Source: Eutypella sp. D-1
Taxonomy: Eukaryota; Ascomycota; Sordariomycetes; Xylariales; Diatrypaceae
Direction of reading: 5' to 3'
DNA: 64,000 nt
Assembly: GCA_023313575.1 (NCBI GenBank)
Contig: JAJTTP010000008.1
Coordinates: forward strand, 372,001 to 436,000
Positions within the stretch are counted from its first letter, which is position 1. Every line of letters starts with the position of its first letter. Made by a program: the position numbers and the translations under genes. Shown in pieces: positions 47,780 to 60,042 of this stretch. The notes below the pieces were generated by a model, which saw only the letters and a list, made by a program, of their open reading frames with translations, was not told the origin of the DNA and made no database searches.

Positions 47780-49738
47780 ATGCGTGAGATTGTAAGTTTC
47801 ATACCATACCCTCATATTCATCATATTTATCGCGCTCCCTTTTTCTGCCTGCCTTGCCTGTATCTGTCTGTGTCTGCTTGTCTATCAGCCGGAATGGACG
47901 AGACGAGACAAGACGAGATGAGACTTGACTTGATGGCCCCGACGAGTAGCTACAACGCGTCCTATTGATCTTATTTACCCATCATCTATTTATTATCTAT
48001 CTATAACTGCTGCTTGTGTTTCCATCCTGCGCGTCTAAAGCAACCCAACATAAACATAAACATAAACAAGAATCTCTGCTAACCCTCTATTTTTCCTCAC
48101 CAATAGGTCCACCTCCAGACCGGCCAATGCGTAAGTTACACACCCGACTTCGACCTCAACGTCAACCTCAACCTGGTTGACGTTGACTTCGGTCGACTAA
48201 CTCTGGCATGTTATATGAGGGCTCACATAAAATCTTCAGGGTAACCAAATTGGTGCTGCTTTCTGGCAGAACATCTCTGGCGAGCATGGTCTCGACAGCA
48301 ACGGTGTGTAAGTTAATCATCTCTCCCTCCGACTCTTGTTGTCGTCACATTTTGTGCGCGACTTGAGCTTACCAGACCCATCCGAATAGCTACAATGGCA
48401 ACTCGGAGCTCCAGCTTGAGCGTATCAACGTCTACTTCAACGAGGTAAGTTAGCCATAGGGTTGCTGTGGAGCTATCATGTTTATCCTGTTTATACCCTC
48501 CACACTCCTCTTTCCCAATGTTGGACTCCCTAGATTGACCCTTTTTTCCCCCATAGGCGTCCGGCAACAAGTATGTTCCTCGTGCCGTCCTAGTCGACCT
48601 TGAGCCCGGTACCATGGACGCCGTTCGTGCTGGTCCCTTCGGCCAACTCTTCCGTCCCGACAACTTCGTCTTTGGCCAGTCCGGTGCCGGCAACAACTGG
48701 GCCAAGGGTCACTACACCGAGGGTGCCGAACTCGTCGACCAGGTCCTTGATGTTGTCCGTCGCGAGGCTGAGGGCTGTGACTGTCTCCAGGGTTTCCAGA
48801 TTACCCACTCTCTCGGTGGTGGTACTGGTGCCGGTATGGGTACTCTGCTGATCTCCAAGATCCGTGAGGAGTTCCCCGACCGCATGATGGCTACCTTCTC
48901 CGTCGTGCCCTCCCCCAAGGTTTCCGACACCGTCGTCGAGCCCTACAATGCCACCCTCTCCGTCCACCAGCTGGTCGAGAACTCGGATGAGACCTTCTGC
49001 ATTGACAACGAGGCTCTATACGACATTTGCATGCGTACCCTGAAACTGTCCAACCCCTCGTACGGCGACCTGAACCACCTCGTCTCTGCCGTCATGTCCG
49101 GCATCTCCACCTCGCTGCGTTTCCCCGGTCAGCTGAACTCTGACTTGCGCAAGCTCGCCGTCAACATGGTTCCCTTCCCTCGTCTCCACTTCTTCATGGT
49201 CGGCTTCGCTCCTCTGACCAGCCGTGGCGCCCACTCTTTCCGTGCCGTTACCGTTCCCGAGCTTACCCAGCAGATGTTCGATCCCAAGAACATGATGGCT
49301 GCTTCGGACTTCCGCAACGGTCGTTACCTGACCTGCTCTGCCATCTTCCGTGGCAGGGTCTCCATGAAGGAGGTCGAGGACCAGATGCGCAATGTGCAGA
49401 ACAAGAACTCATCTTATTTCGTCGAGTGGATTCCCAACAATGTCCAGACCGCCCTCTGCTCGATCCCTCCCCGTGGCCTCAAGATGTCCTCCACCTTTGT
49501 CGGTAACTCCACCGCGATCCAGGAGCTCTTCAAGCGTATCGGCGAGCAGTTCACTGCCATGTTCCGGCGCAAGGCTTTCTTGCATTGGTACACTGGTGAG
49601 GGTATGGACGAGATGGAGTTTACTGAGGCCGAGTCCAACATGAACGACCTGGTCAGCGAGTACCAGCAGTACCAGGATGCTGGTGTCGATGAGGAGGAAG
49701 AGGAATACGAGGAGGAAATCCCCGTCGAGGAGGACTAA
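47780..49738 (+). CDS. tub2: Beta-tubulin
   Basis: Exons 47780-47791, 48107-48130, 48240-48307, 48390-48444 and 48557-49738 give 446 residues. The first exon is MREI, with intron 1 of 315 bp, then [19 protein letters not shown]..., [18 protein letters not shown] and a long last exon. The protein carries the tubulin signature [10 protein letters not shown], the autoregulatory MREI start and an acidic tail [15 protein letters not shown]. It polymerises with alpha-tubulin into microtubules. Counting residues gives H6, Y50, F167, E198, F200 and L240, the benzimidazole-sensitive states at the positions where resistance mutations occur in fungi. Intron 2 contains a perfect 12-bp inverted repeat. 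Confidence 0.98.
48156..48186 (+). repeat. 12-bp inverted repeat in beta-tubulin intron 2
   Basis: Arms 48156-48167 (TCAACGTCAACC) and 48175-48186 (GGTTGACGTTGA) are perfectly complementary with a 7-base loop. They lie inside the 109-bp intron 48131-48239, so the pre-mRNA could fold a hairpin there. Confidence 0.85.
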
Positions 49739-51287
49739 ACGATCTCCCGTACTCTTCCCGATACATGCTCTCCGTGGCTGTTAGTATAAGGACGATCGAT
49801 CAGCCGTTCCTATTTCTTCGCTTTTTTTTCAGACCACGATTCTCCGTCACAACCTTCGATTGGTATCTCTAATGTGGTACTGGAGAGTGTCTGGTGTTTG
49901 GTAGATATACCTCTTGCTGTCTTTTCAGCCTGGAGAAAAGGGGAGACCTTGTTCTTTGCCTAATAGTGACAAGAAGAACAATTGACTTTCTTGTACAAAA
50001 ATACCTAGAGTCTAAATTCGACTCGTAATAATTCTAAACACGCGACTTTCGCGCGAAGCCAAGACGCATCTCGCGGGAAAGGCTCGCTTGTGTGACTTTT
50101 TGTGTGGTGACATGATTACTTTACTGAAGTAACCCCGGACTAGCATCCTTCCAGCCGAATCTGCGGTCAACAAGCATGCCGAGTATGCGTACTCCGATCG
50201 CCGCGTACAATAATGACAGCAAGCCTAGAGTATTGGATTATATAAGTGAGACAGATTTAACTACACTGCAAACGGATCAGATATACTCCCAGGAGGATGG
50301 GCAGTATGGTTCAAGGTACGCTACATTCGTCATGTTCGCTAACGTTTATAGACCGGGTGACAATCCGAAGGATGATCCATATATACGGTTGGAGACCCCT
50401 CAACGCCGGGGGTTCTTCTCTAGTCCATTAGGTTGCTGACTGTCCCATCACATGGTGTCATAAGGGACTCGGCCGCCTTCCTCGCTAACCTGGATCCCAG
50501 TCATGGATACCGGCGCGAACTCGATCGATGTAGCAAAGGGAATAAAAACTTATCTGATCGGGATCGCCCTCGTCGTGGAAAGGTGATGGCGTAGCTCTCT
50601 AAGAATAGACGGCCTTGACTGTGATAACATTGAAAGGGTCTTTGGAAGGCCTATAAAGCTTACATGCGGTTTCAAGGGCGGAGAGGGCAAAAGGCAAGCA
50701 AAGTGTCGTGAAGGGGCCAGTGGAAGGGACCACTGGCCCCTTCACGGGAACATGCCATACGTAGGCGGGGATATACCGGGAGTGGGGGCTCAATACTGTG
50801 GTCCAACTGCCGCAATGATGAGGGCCATGTGAACGGATCTGCCTGTGAACAAACACTGGTTCCTCCACGGCCTGACGATGCGATGGCTTTAGATCCATCT
50901 TGGCGAGCTCTGGGCGCAAGATTCATATGGCAATTGCGATTGGGTTTTCTCCCCCATGTCGTAGATTTTATCCACCGCCGTAGATGACGAGGGTCTTGGT
51001 TTTTTACTGGTCTTCCCCCCTTGACAACCTATTGCCACGCTGGGGTTTCGTTCGGGGGATCCGTGTTTGATTATGGTAAATCCAAATCAGGGTCGGCTAA
51101 ATGAACAACAACACCGCACCACCAACGAATCGTGGTTGCGGGACGTTCCCCGCGTTCCTGATATAGTAATTGAGATCGATAACCGTCCCATTCTGCCCAA
51201 CTATATATTCATGGCAGAGACCCATGAGCAGCAGCGGAACCCGGTCCTAGGTTAGCCTCTTTTTTTTTCACCCCCGTTATCGCTAAT
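49739..51287. other. Spacer between tubulin and the SnoaL-like gene
   Basis: The 5' part is tubulin 3' UTR. Short ATG frames at 50176-50439 (+) and 51067-51255 (+) show nothing recognisable. The notable structure is the perfect hairpin at 50707-50746. Confidence 0.45.
50707..50746. repeat. Perfect 17-bp inverted repeat with 6-base loop
   Basis: Arms 50707-50723 and 50730-50746 (outer end CGTGAAGGGGCCAGTGG) are fully complementary around the loop AAGGGA. The stem is GC-rich and would be very stable as RNA or cruciform DNA. No gene is assigned here. Confidence 0.9.
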
Positions 51288-51986
51288 ATGCATCCTCTTT
51301 CGCTATTCGCCGCCGCCGTCCTGGCACCCGTCACGGGCTTCGCTGCTCCCGTCGAGCACAGCGGAGCCATGTCCCGGGGCGAGAACCTGTGCAGTCTGCC
51401 TTCGCCCCCTGAGATCTGCCAGCCGGACCCCTCCGTGACCGTGGAGGAGACGGCCCAGAGGGCCTACGACTTCTACCGCGCCTTTGTCGTCGACGGGGAC
51501 CCCAGGAAGATGTTCTCCCTCATAGACGAAGTTTACCAAGTCAGTCCGACACTCCAATCTCCCCCCCCCCCCCCAACCTCCCTTCTCACCACCCTTCCCG
51601 CAAGACTGGCGTAATGGAAATACTGAACAATGAATTCTTTTTTGTCATTCTGCAGCAACACCACCCGGGCTACGCGTCGGGGCCCCAGAACATCTGGCCG
51701 CTGTTCTGCAACGGGAACTCGCTAGGCAACGAGGACAGCACGGACTGGTGCTTCGACGCCGCCACCAACATGTCGTACGCGCGGTACTCGACCACGGACC
51801 GGTGGCGCTGGGTCGACGGCTGCGTCCACGAGCACGTAAGAAGATAAATCCCTCCCGCCCCACCCAATCTTTCTCAGAGTCTCTGTTTGCAAAACTGAGC
51901 TGACTTGCACCCCGTTCTAGTGGGACCAGGGCGAGAGGATCCCGAGCAAGGGCTGCTACGAACTCCCGACGGGCGGCTCCAAGTAG
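51288..51986 (+). CDS. Small secreted SnoaL-like (NTF2-fold) protein
   Basis: Exons 51288-51539, 51656-51835 and 51921-51986 give 165 residues, all joined in phase 0 with introns of 116 and 85 bp. The first 19 residues (MHPLSLFAAAVLAPVTGFA) are a signal peptide. The mature protein has VEETAQRAYDFYRAFVVDGDPRKMFSLIDEVYQQHHPGYASG, which fits the helix-helix-strand start of SnoaL-like NTF2-fold proteins. Six mature cysteines, including FCNGNS, DWCFDA, DGCVHE and KGCYELP, suggest disulfides in the secreted form. It could be a secreted enzyme or an effector-like protein. The fold is an inference from pattern and no catalytic residues are assigned. It is convergent with nitrite reductase. Confidence 0.72.
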
Positions 51987-53114
51987 GGCTCACCAGGAGA
52001 AAGGAAATGAAGAAATCTCGGGTGATGAACGACTTTGGTCATTGGTCGGGAGCATACGTCCAGGAAGGGGGCGGGACTACAAAGAGAGTGTTGGATGCCA
52101 TGGAGCGCCCGGGGACGTCAGCACGGAAACGGCTCCTATAAAGGAGATCTATATTATCTATTCCTTACTTGACAGCACGTTGCAATGTTCACGGCCTTGT
52201 GTCCTATGGCCTTGCGCTTTAAAGGGTGACAGCGAACAGTAGATGCTTGGTTTCTTAGGGGCAGGCTTGAAAACCCCAAAAACCCTATCCTGTAGCGCAG
52301 CACGCGCATTCACGCCGAATCATGGGATCGAGCAAATAACTAGCTATTTGTCAGAGGTAGGTGCCCATTATGTCTTGTAATAGATAAGAACCCATCAAGG
52401 CCTTGATTATAGCCCAGCGTATCAAGCCGAGATATCTCTAGGCAGGCCTAAGGTGTGGGGGTGCTTTACCCCTATTCGTAATGCACCCCCTACAGGCAAC
52501 GACCTCGGCAAAAATATAAAGGGGCAAAAGGAGAAAAGAATTGATGCTACGCAAATATCTATGTAATCAACAGGCTAGATCAACAACTTCCGATGTTGCT
52601 ATCGCTTTGCGAAACAGAGACCGGGCCAGGGTGCTCACCGTGCCCCCAGGCGGGACTGGCCTAAATTAAGTGCTCGCCTCGGCACACACTCACCAAGCGC
52701 AAGATATACAACCGCACGTAAAATATGTTAATTTCGAGGTCGGCAGGGGCTGTTATATTGCGAATGTCGTCCCTTGTCAGTACGTGATCTCCGCACATGT
52801 ACGCGTCCGAGAGCCTGGGATTCAAGAAAGGGAACGTCATACCCAGCGCCAGAGTACGTTCTAATAGGAAGTGATATTGTAGGAAGTATACATGTTCAAA
52901 AAGACGACTTTATTACGTAGCGCTTATACATGCTCGTAACGATAAAGTTCTTATGTCCACGCGTGAATCCATCTGTACGTGTGTATAGAACAGTATAGTA
53001 TATATGTACGTAGAATCTAGTATATCCTTTGTCCCGCTGTGCTCATCAAGCCCGTTATCGCCGTCATCGACCTAGACGCTCAACTTAACTAGCCAGGCTA
53101 GTAGACCGATCCCC
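51987..53114. other. Convergent 3' spacer
   Basis: Between the SnoaL-like gene and nitrite reductase. No gene is recognised. A short imperfect palindromic stretch GGGGGTGCTTTACCCCTATTC lies near 52455. Confidence 0.45.
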
Positions 53115-56100
53115 TCACCACTCAGGTGCGCCACCGCAGCCGCCACCGGCGAGGACCTCGACGGGTCTACGCATAGGGAGGTCGGCGACGGGGTTGACGC
53201 CGGGCTTCTTGGCGCGGCGGCCCTTGAAGCCGATCTTGCGATCGAGCTCGGCGAAGGGCTTGGCACCGCCGCCCTCGGCCTCAGCCTCGCCGGCGCGCAC
53301 CGTCCAGCGCGTCGTGCCGAGAGCGGCGTCAAGCTCCTCGACGGGCGGCAGGCGCAGGTACACGAGGCCGTCGGCGCGCTCCTCGGCGTCGAACGTCGCG
53401 ATCGACAGCGACGCATCGTTGCGGCACTCGCCCGACACCAGGTCGTAGTTGCGCTTGTGGAACGGACACGACACCCACGGCGCCTTGGAGTCGCCACACG
53501 GCTCCTGCTTGCTATTACCATTTGCCTTCTTCAGCCCGTTGCTCTCGTCCGCGTCGGTCTGTCGGAGTGCGGAGGATGGCGCGGTAGACAGCGGGGCCGC
53601 CGCGGCGGACAGGTCCTGCCCGATCAGCCCGTCGGACAGCGCGAACGCGCGCTTGTGCGGGCACATCTGCTGCGTGGCGTAGTAGCGGCCGCGGACGCGC
53701 CAGAGGGCGAGCTGGGTGTCGCCGCGCTTGATGGCGGCGCTGATGCCGTTAGGGGTTTCGTCGGCGCCGGCGAAGTACGAGGCCTCGATCACGGGCTGCC
53801 AGCTGGTGCTGGACCAGCGGTCGCGGAGGCCACGGAAGTCCTCGTGCGCGTCCGCGTTTTTGGGCCAGTACGCGGGACGCGGCTGCCCACGGTCCGTCTC
53901 CAGCTCGACGCCCGCCACGCCCTCGTCCGTGTTGGCGAACTGCTTGAACTTGGCTGCGATGGCCGGACTCTTGATCGCCTCCGCCCACTCGTCGAAGAAG
54001 CTGTCCACGAGTTCCTGCATCTGCGCCTCCAGCGATGCGCAGATACCCAACTTGTCTTCCAACACCACCTGCTGCAAGTACTTGAGCCCGCCCGGCAGCT
54101 GTTCCAGCCACCGCGCCGTCCGCTGCAGCCGGTCTGCCGTCCGGATGTAGAACATTAGATACCGGTCCAAGATCGGGATTACTTCTGATGGCGGCACATC
54201 TTTGGCCAGTAGCTCTGCGTGCTTCGGCTTTGCACCTCCGTTTCCTGCTACAAAAATGTTGAAGCCCTTCTCTGTGGCGATGAGGCCGAAGCTAAGGCGG
54301 ATACAGCGTTAGAATTTTATGCGCAAGACGTTTCTGATTTAATTCTGGGGCCTGTAATAGAGAAAAACTTACTCCTTGCTCTGCGCCTCGGCGCACTCAC
54401 GGACGCAACCGCTAACACCACCCTTAAGCTTATGAGGACTTCGAATACTCTTGTAGCGCTCTTCGACGCGAACGGCCATGCCGACGCTGTCGCCGACGCC
54501 AAATCGACACCAAGTGGTACCAACGCAGCTCTTGACGGTACGTAGGGACTTAGCATAGGCGTGTCCACTCTCCATGCCGGCCTCGACAAGCCGGCGCCAG
54601 ATCTCCAGCAGGTCCTGCTTGCGAGCGCCGAACATATCGATGCGCTGCCCGCCCGTGATCTTGGTGTAGAGGTTGTAGTCCTTTGCGACCTCGCCGATGG
54701 CGATAAGCCTCTCAGGGGTGATCTCGCCCGCCGACACCCGCGGCACCACGCTGAAGGTGCCGTTGCGCTGGATGTTGCCCAGGTAACGATCGTTGGTCTC
54801 CTGCAGGCCGTGCATCGGGCGGTCCATCACGTGGTGGTTCCACAGCGACGCGAATATGCTCGCCATAACGGGCTTACAGGCTTCGCAGCCGTCCGACTCC
54901 TTGTCGTTGCCCGCCTCCCGCATCACCTCCTGCAGCGTCCGCAACCGCTTCACCATGATGATGTTGTACAGGTCGGCGCGGGAGTGGTTGAAGTGCGCAC
55001 ACACGTAGTTGGTCACCTCGGCGCCCATATCCCGCATCGCCTTGTTGAAGATGCTAGTCACGAGCGGCACGCAGCCACCGCAGCCCGTGCCGGCCTTAGT
55101 GCATGCCTTTACGTCACCCACAGTCTTACAGTTACCCTCTTTGACGCTGTTGACGATGTCGCCCTTGGAGACGTTGTGGCACGAGCAGACCTGCGTGTCG
55201 TCGTCTAGGTCGTCGCCCTCGTCCTCGCCTTCCTTCTTCGCGCCGAGGATGAGCTGAGACGGCGGGATGTCCAGCTCTTTCTGGTTCTTCACCATGGGCA
55301 AGAGTTTGATATAGTCGGATGTGTCGCCAATCATCATACCGCCCAGGAGGTACTTTCCGTCGGTCGTGAAGATGTACTTCTTGTATACCTGCGCAAAGGG
55401 GTCCTTATACGTGAGCGCCTTCACTGGGGGCGGCGGGAGCCCGCTGACGACTGTCTTGACGGCACTTTGCTCGTCCTTTTTGGCCGCAGCTCGAGCCTTA
55501 GGTGGTAAGGAGGTGGGGCCGTCTCGATCGGCGAAGCAGTCGCCAAAGCTGGCTACGTCGATGCCGAGGACTTTCAGTTTCGTGCTCATGTCCGGCTGCT
55601 TTAATACTCGGGGCTGGTGCAGCTTGGCTTGGGTAAGGTTGAAGGAAAGCACGTCGGCCATCTCGACGCCGGGTGCGATGAGGCCGTAACACATGCCATG
55701 CCAGTTGGCACACTCGCCGATGGCATAAATGTCGGGGGCACTCGTGCTCAAGTCGTCATTGACGATGATGCCGCCACCGCGGTCCGCGCACTTCAGGCCG
55801 GCATTCCTTGCCAGACTGTCCCGCGGCCGCACACCAATAGCGAAGCAGATAGCGGCGCACTCCAGCTCCTCACCATCCTCGAAAACGATGCCGGCCACGT
55901 TGTTCCCTTCGTCGGTCTTGATCTCCCCCACCCGCTTTCCGAGTAGGAGATCCACGCCGAGATTGCTGACCTTCTCGCAGACCATCGCGCCGGCCTCGGC
56001 ATCTATTTGTCGGCTCAGCACCCATCGGCTTGTCTCGATAAGTTTAATGCTCTTGTAGCACTCCAGGTCCAACATGGCGTTGGCGGCCTCGAGACCCAGC

Positions 56101-56722
56101 AGACCACCACCGACAACGGCGCCGACAAGACCCCTATGCGTCTCTCCGAAAGCGATGAGCTTCTGGAGATCATCTATGGTCCGGTAGACGAATACCCCGT
56201 TGGCGTCATGGCCCGGCGTGTATCTCGGACGATTAGCGTCGGAGCCGGTCGCCAGGACCAGGATATCATATGAGACCACATCGCCGTTGGCACATGATAC
56301 AGTCTTGCCTGAGGGGTCGATAGCAGTCACCAGAGTGTTGATATGGTAGCTCAACTGGTTATCTGGTGCGTATTGTGAATACTATGGCTTTCTGTCAGTG
56401 TCGCCACGCTTTTACTTACACGAACCCGTCCTAGCATGTGGAACTTACCCATTCTTGAGGGTTTAGATAGAGATTCTCGACTTTCCGGTGCTCGAAAAAG
56501 CTTGTAAGCCCTACTCTGTTGTATGCGAGGTGAGGCTCATCGCCAATAACCACAATATCATATTCTCGGGATCTGGCATCAAGCTTCAAGAGTTTTTCTC
56601 TGTAGAGTTGTTAAAGACGACAAGGTGGATTGGTTTGGGATAGGACTCTCGGCTCACATGAAGGCCATGCCAACCATGCCCAGGCCGACGACCACTACTT
56701 TTTTCCGACTTCCGGCCGCCAT
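53115..56722 (-). CDS. niiA: NAD(P)H nitrite reductase (siroheme, FAD, Rieske)
   Basis: Minus-strand exons are 56658-56722, 56449-56599, 54373-56381 and 53115-54291, giving 1133 residues with introns of 58, 67 and 81 bp. The N-terminal FAD/NAD(P)H module has [13 protein letters not shown] and [19 protein letters not shown]-like [2Fe-2S] segment follows ([15 protein letters not shown]...GCGGCVP). The sulfite/nitrite reductase domain has the siroheme-[4Fe-4S] cysteines in SCVGTTWC and GCVRECAEA. The C-terminus is a Rieske-like domain with CPHKRAF and CPFHKRNY, separated by an unusually long Ser/Ala/Asn-rich insert of about 40 extra residues. The cytosolic enzyme reduces nitrite to ammonium with NAD(P)H in nitrate assimilation (Aspergillus niiA, Neurospora nit-6). 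Nitrate reductase and a nitrate transporter are not found next to it here. Confidence 0.95.
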
Positions 56723-59700
56723 TGTCAAATAAATTAAAGAGGAGTTTCCGATCAAAGAATTAGACGACGGTGTTATTCACACTACGTCACAGGTCATACA
56801 GGCTGACAGATTACAGTAGATAGGGGGGCGCCTCTCCTTGTCTCTACCGGTACTAGTAGGGAGAAAGGGTGAAGATGTAAATAATGGCAATAAGGTTATA
56901 AGTGTGCAACAAGGTTGGGTTTTGGAGGAACTAAATCATGGAAATGCTATCAAAGACTACGGGAGAAACATAAACATATACGGATATAAAGAAGACGGAG
57001 CCATATTTTTTCTTGGGCCTCGTCTAACAAATCGTCCAAGGGAAGGCCTACTCCGAGCAGATGGAGCAGCAGATCTAGGAAGGCTCCGAACTCCTCGTAT
57101 ATTTGTTTGAACTGACGAGATTTTGTATCTCCGGCGGACCAATGTTAGGTAGTATGTACAACACTTACACCACTTACATCCACCGTTTACACCAGGTATT
57201 AGTTGCAGAGATGACCAGATAAGAACCAATCAGCATAGCAGGAAGATTGATTGGCATACGGGTGACGGCGTGGGATTTGGATTGGGCGGAACATACAACA
57301 ACTACTACGAGTATGTAGTCAGTTAGTGTCGATATGGCCTGACACTGACTGGCCTGACTCCTGATCTGACCGATCTGGGAAGTCTGGGGTGTCTTGGGGG
57401 GTTGAACGGCGCCCTAAAGACTGTGACGATCCCTGGCTGGGGGAGGCATAGGAAGCATTCTATTACTAATGATTCGTGCTGCATTTAGGAGAACGTAAAG
57501 AGAGGAACAAGGGCAGACCAAGAGAGGTATGGAGAAAAATGGCTTGGTACTGCAACGATCGTACTTGTCTCTATTATGGTGTTTCCCAAGGTCCTGGTTT
57601 CCACATAAAAGAGCGGCCCCGGCTTGGTCCAGTATCCCCACGGATGTATACTACCCAGATACCTACCTGGGTATATCTAACTGCCTAGGTATAGATAGTA
57701 GTAGGTTCTTGAAATGTTGTTGAAAGACCAGAGAGAAGCCGGTAGTTCGGGTCCAGGCGGATGAGTTGTATGCGGCAAGGCAAAATGCGGGTCAAAACGG
57801 GCGGTAGCACTCCGAATCGTCAGATTAACTCCAGGTAGCTGCTGTTTAGCTACAGTAGTTACAACTTCTAGGGTTAACAAGCTGCCCTGTAGATACCCCA
57901 CCATCCCTACTACCCGCCTAACAAAGACGAATCTGGCCAATCATCATGCGCCGTTGTGTAATCAAGAGCGATTCAGCTTAAGCGCCGCGGAGATATATTA
58001 TACAGTACAGAGCATAGATAACGATAAAGAATATCAAAAGCACCGCGGAGAAGTCAACTACTTCAACCCATTACCTGCCCTAGACAGATACGTAGTCCAA
58101 GTTACTCATCATACAATGTTACCTGGATTTTTTTGCCTCTTTTTTTCTTTCCTGTCTTATGATTTATATCTAGAAATTTTATTTGTCTTCTCGCGTTTCT
58201 CCGGACCTAGTTCGGCATCTTCTCCGCGATAAGAATTATCCTGCGATTAAAGTTTCCCTTTCTTCGACGGGGGGTGTCCTACAATTACTTAGATAGTCTA
58301 CTTAGGTAGGGTCTGGATGGAGTAGATAGGGGTAATTTTAACACTGGATCAGGAGGTCTATATCCTTACGGGGTTATTGCAACCTTTTTTTTCTTCTTTT
58401 TTTGCTGGCCTAGATGTCTCATCTCCCCAGTCCGACCATGATGGTTACCTAGACTACGTAGACGCCCCGAAGCTTCAAAGAAAGTTATATCTCGGGGCTG
58501 GACCTGAGTTACCAAGTTATGTGACTCGCTCCAGGTTCTCACCTCTTTGTTTATCTACCAAGAGGGTGGGGGGTATATGTACAAGTAGGTAGATAACTTA
58601 CAGTGCTTCGGCTCTTTCTTTCGTGAGCTGCGCGAAAACCATAACTCTATAGGCCGCGGTGAATTATCGGACATGGACGGGAAGATACCGATCACACTTT
58701 GAGTTTTCTTAGCAAGCAGTATCTGCATGCTCAGGTACCACACGCCTAAGGTTAGCCGGTAAGGCGGTACAGGCGCTTTATAGGTCGACACATCTGCACA
58801 TTCCCTTGATGACTAGTCCAGCTGTCTCATACCAAGGACAAGGCTGGAGAGACGCGATCGAGTTTCCCGAGAGACTGTCCCGCCGTACCCCTCAAGGCTG
58901 ACGTGCCTGTGATAGGTGACAAGGTGTCGGGAGGCGCCACGTGACCTTCCCGGCATGAATCTGTAGTGGGTTTTGGGACTTCGTAATTAGTATTTACATG
59001 CAAGAGTAAGGCCCTCTGGACTGTATCGTAGTAATCGCTAAATCCATAAGAAGCACTCCAGTTTTATTAGGTGACAAGAGACAGAAATGGGTGTCCAAAG
59101 AACAGAAAGTTTAGGCGTGAAACTCAAGCCTTGTTGACCGGTTGAGTGTAGTGAACATAGTACGGTAGCAAATGAAGCAGGGTCTTACTGACTGATTGTT
59201 CAGTTGAAATTATGCGTTGGCGGCACGCCCACAAAGGATGCTCGCTGTGTCACCTTGTTACCCGACCTCCAAGCGTACCTTTTCAACGTGAAAGCAGTCA
59301 AGACGACAGATGAACTTACGGGTTTGCGAGCCCAGAAAATCTCCCCCCTTTTTCGTATCGGAGCGTGTCAACGATGTAGGTAGGCTTTGCAGCTAGCGCT
59401 CCTCGGCGACCTGGCTGGACTGCGCGAGCACACCCCTCCCGGCTTGACACACAATACATTGGCGAAAGGCCTACCTACCATGCCTTGCCCACCCCAGGGA
59501 GCAGTTGGTCCGCGTGTAACGGAATCAAGTTTGGGCCGTGTGGCACTTGATACCTGCCCGACCATCAGAAAGCAAACAAGGCCATGGTCCCAGGGTAATG
59601 CTCAGGCGAGGTCGCCCCCCGGAAGGAATCCTGGCTATGCGAGCAATAAAGGAGAATAGGCGGGCCTTCCAGGGATCTTCCATCTCTTTCTTGCTACGTG

Positions 59701-60042
59701 GAAAACATGGGAGAGAGTAGGCCGAACTAGTTACTTACTCACCACCCCTTGCCATACAACGCGAGTCCGTGTGGTTCGTGGTTGATCGGCTCGGACAAAG
59801 GAGTAATAGTCGAGGTCCTGGTCACAGCGAGGCAGACTGTAGCCAACGTGGTTACACCCTTCGACTTAGGTACCTACACACAAAGTGTTATAAGACCATC
59901 TGAAGGGCGTGAGATCACCTAAGCAGTCGAGTGTTTCTAGCAGTTAAGAAAACCCGACGTGCTGGCTCGTGCATTTCCTACGTAGACGGAAATATCAACG
60001 ACTATCACCAACTTCAGAGAACTACCGGCTGCCCCATGGAAG
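56723..60042. other. Upstream region of nitrite reductase and gene-free spacer
   Basis: No gene is recognised over 3.3 kb. Nitrogen-regulation-type motifs occur: GATAAG at 57218-57223 and a cluster at 57.98-58.24 kb. A short upstream ATG at 60036 precedes the start of the next gene, out of frame with it. Confidence 0.5.
57985..58240. promoter_or_regulatory. Cluster of NirA-like (CTCCGCGG) and GATA motifs
   Basis: The reverse complement of CTCCGCGG (the NirA/NIT4 consensus CTCCGHGG) occurs at 57985-57992 and 58043-58050. GATAA words, the AreA/NIT2 core, lie at 58017, 58023 and 58228 and inverted at 58236-58240. The cluster is 1.26-1.5 kb upstream of the nitrite reductase ATG. Function is inferred from motif type and position only. 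Confidence 0.35.

Noticed and set aside
50176..51255. Short ATG frames of 87 and 62 codons between tubulin and the SnoaL-like gene
   Set aside because: Each has an ATG start, but neither has a recognisable domain or a continuing exon; not enough support to call a gene.
57954..58592. Possible nitrate reductase gene divergent from nitrite reductase
   Set aside because: niaD and niiA are neighbours in some fungi, but no molybdopterin, cytochrome b5 or FAD-domain sequence is present on the plus strand here.
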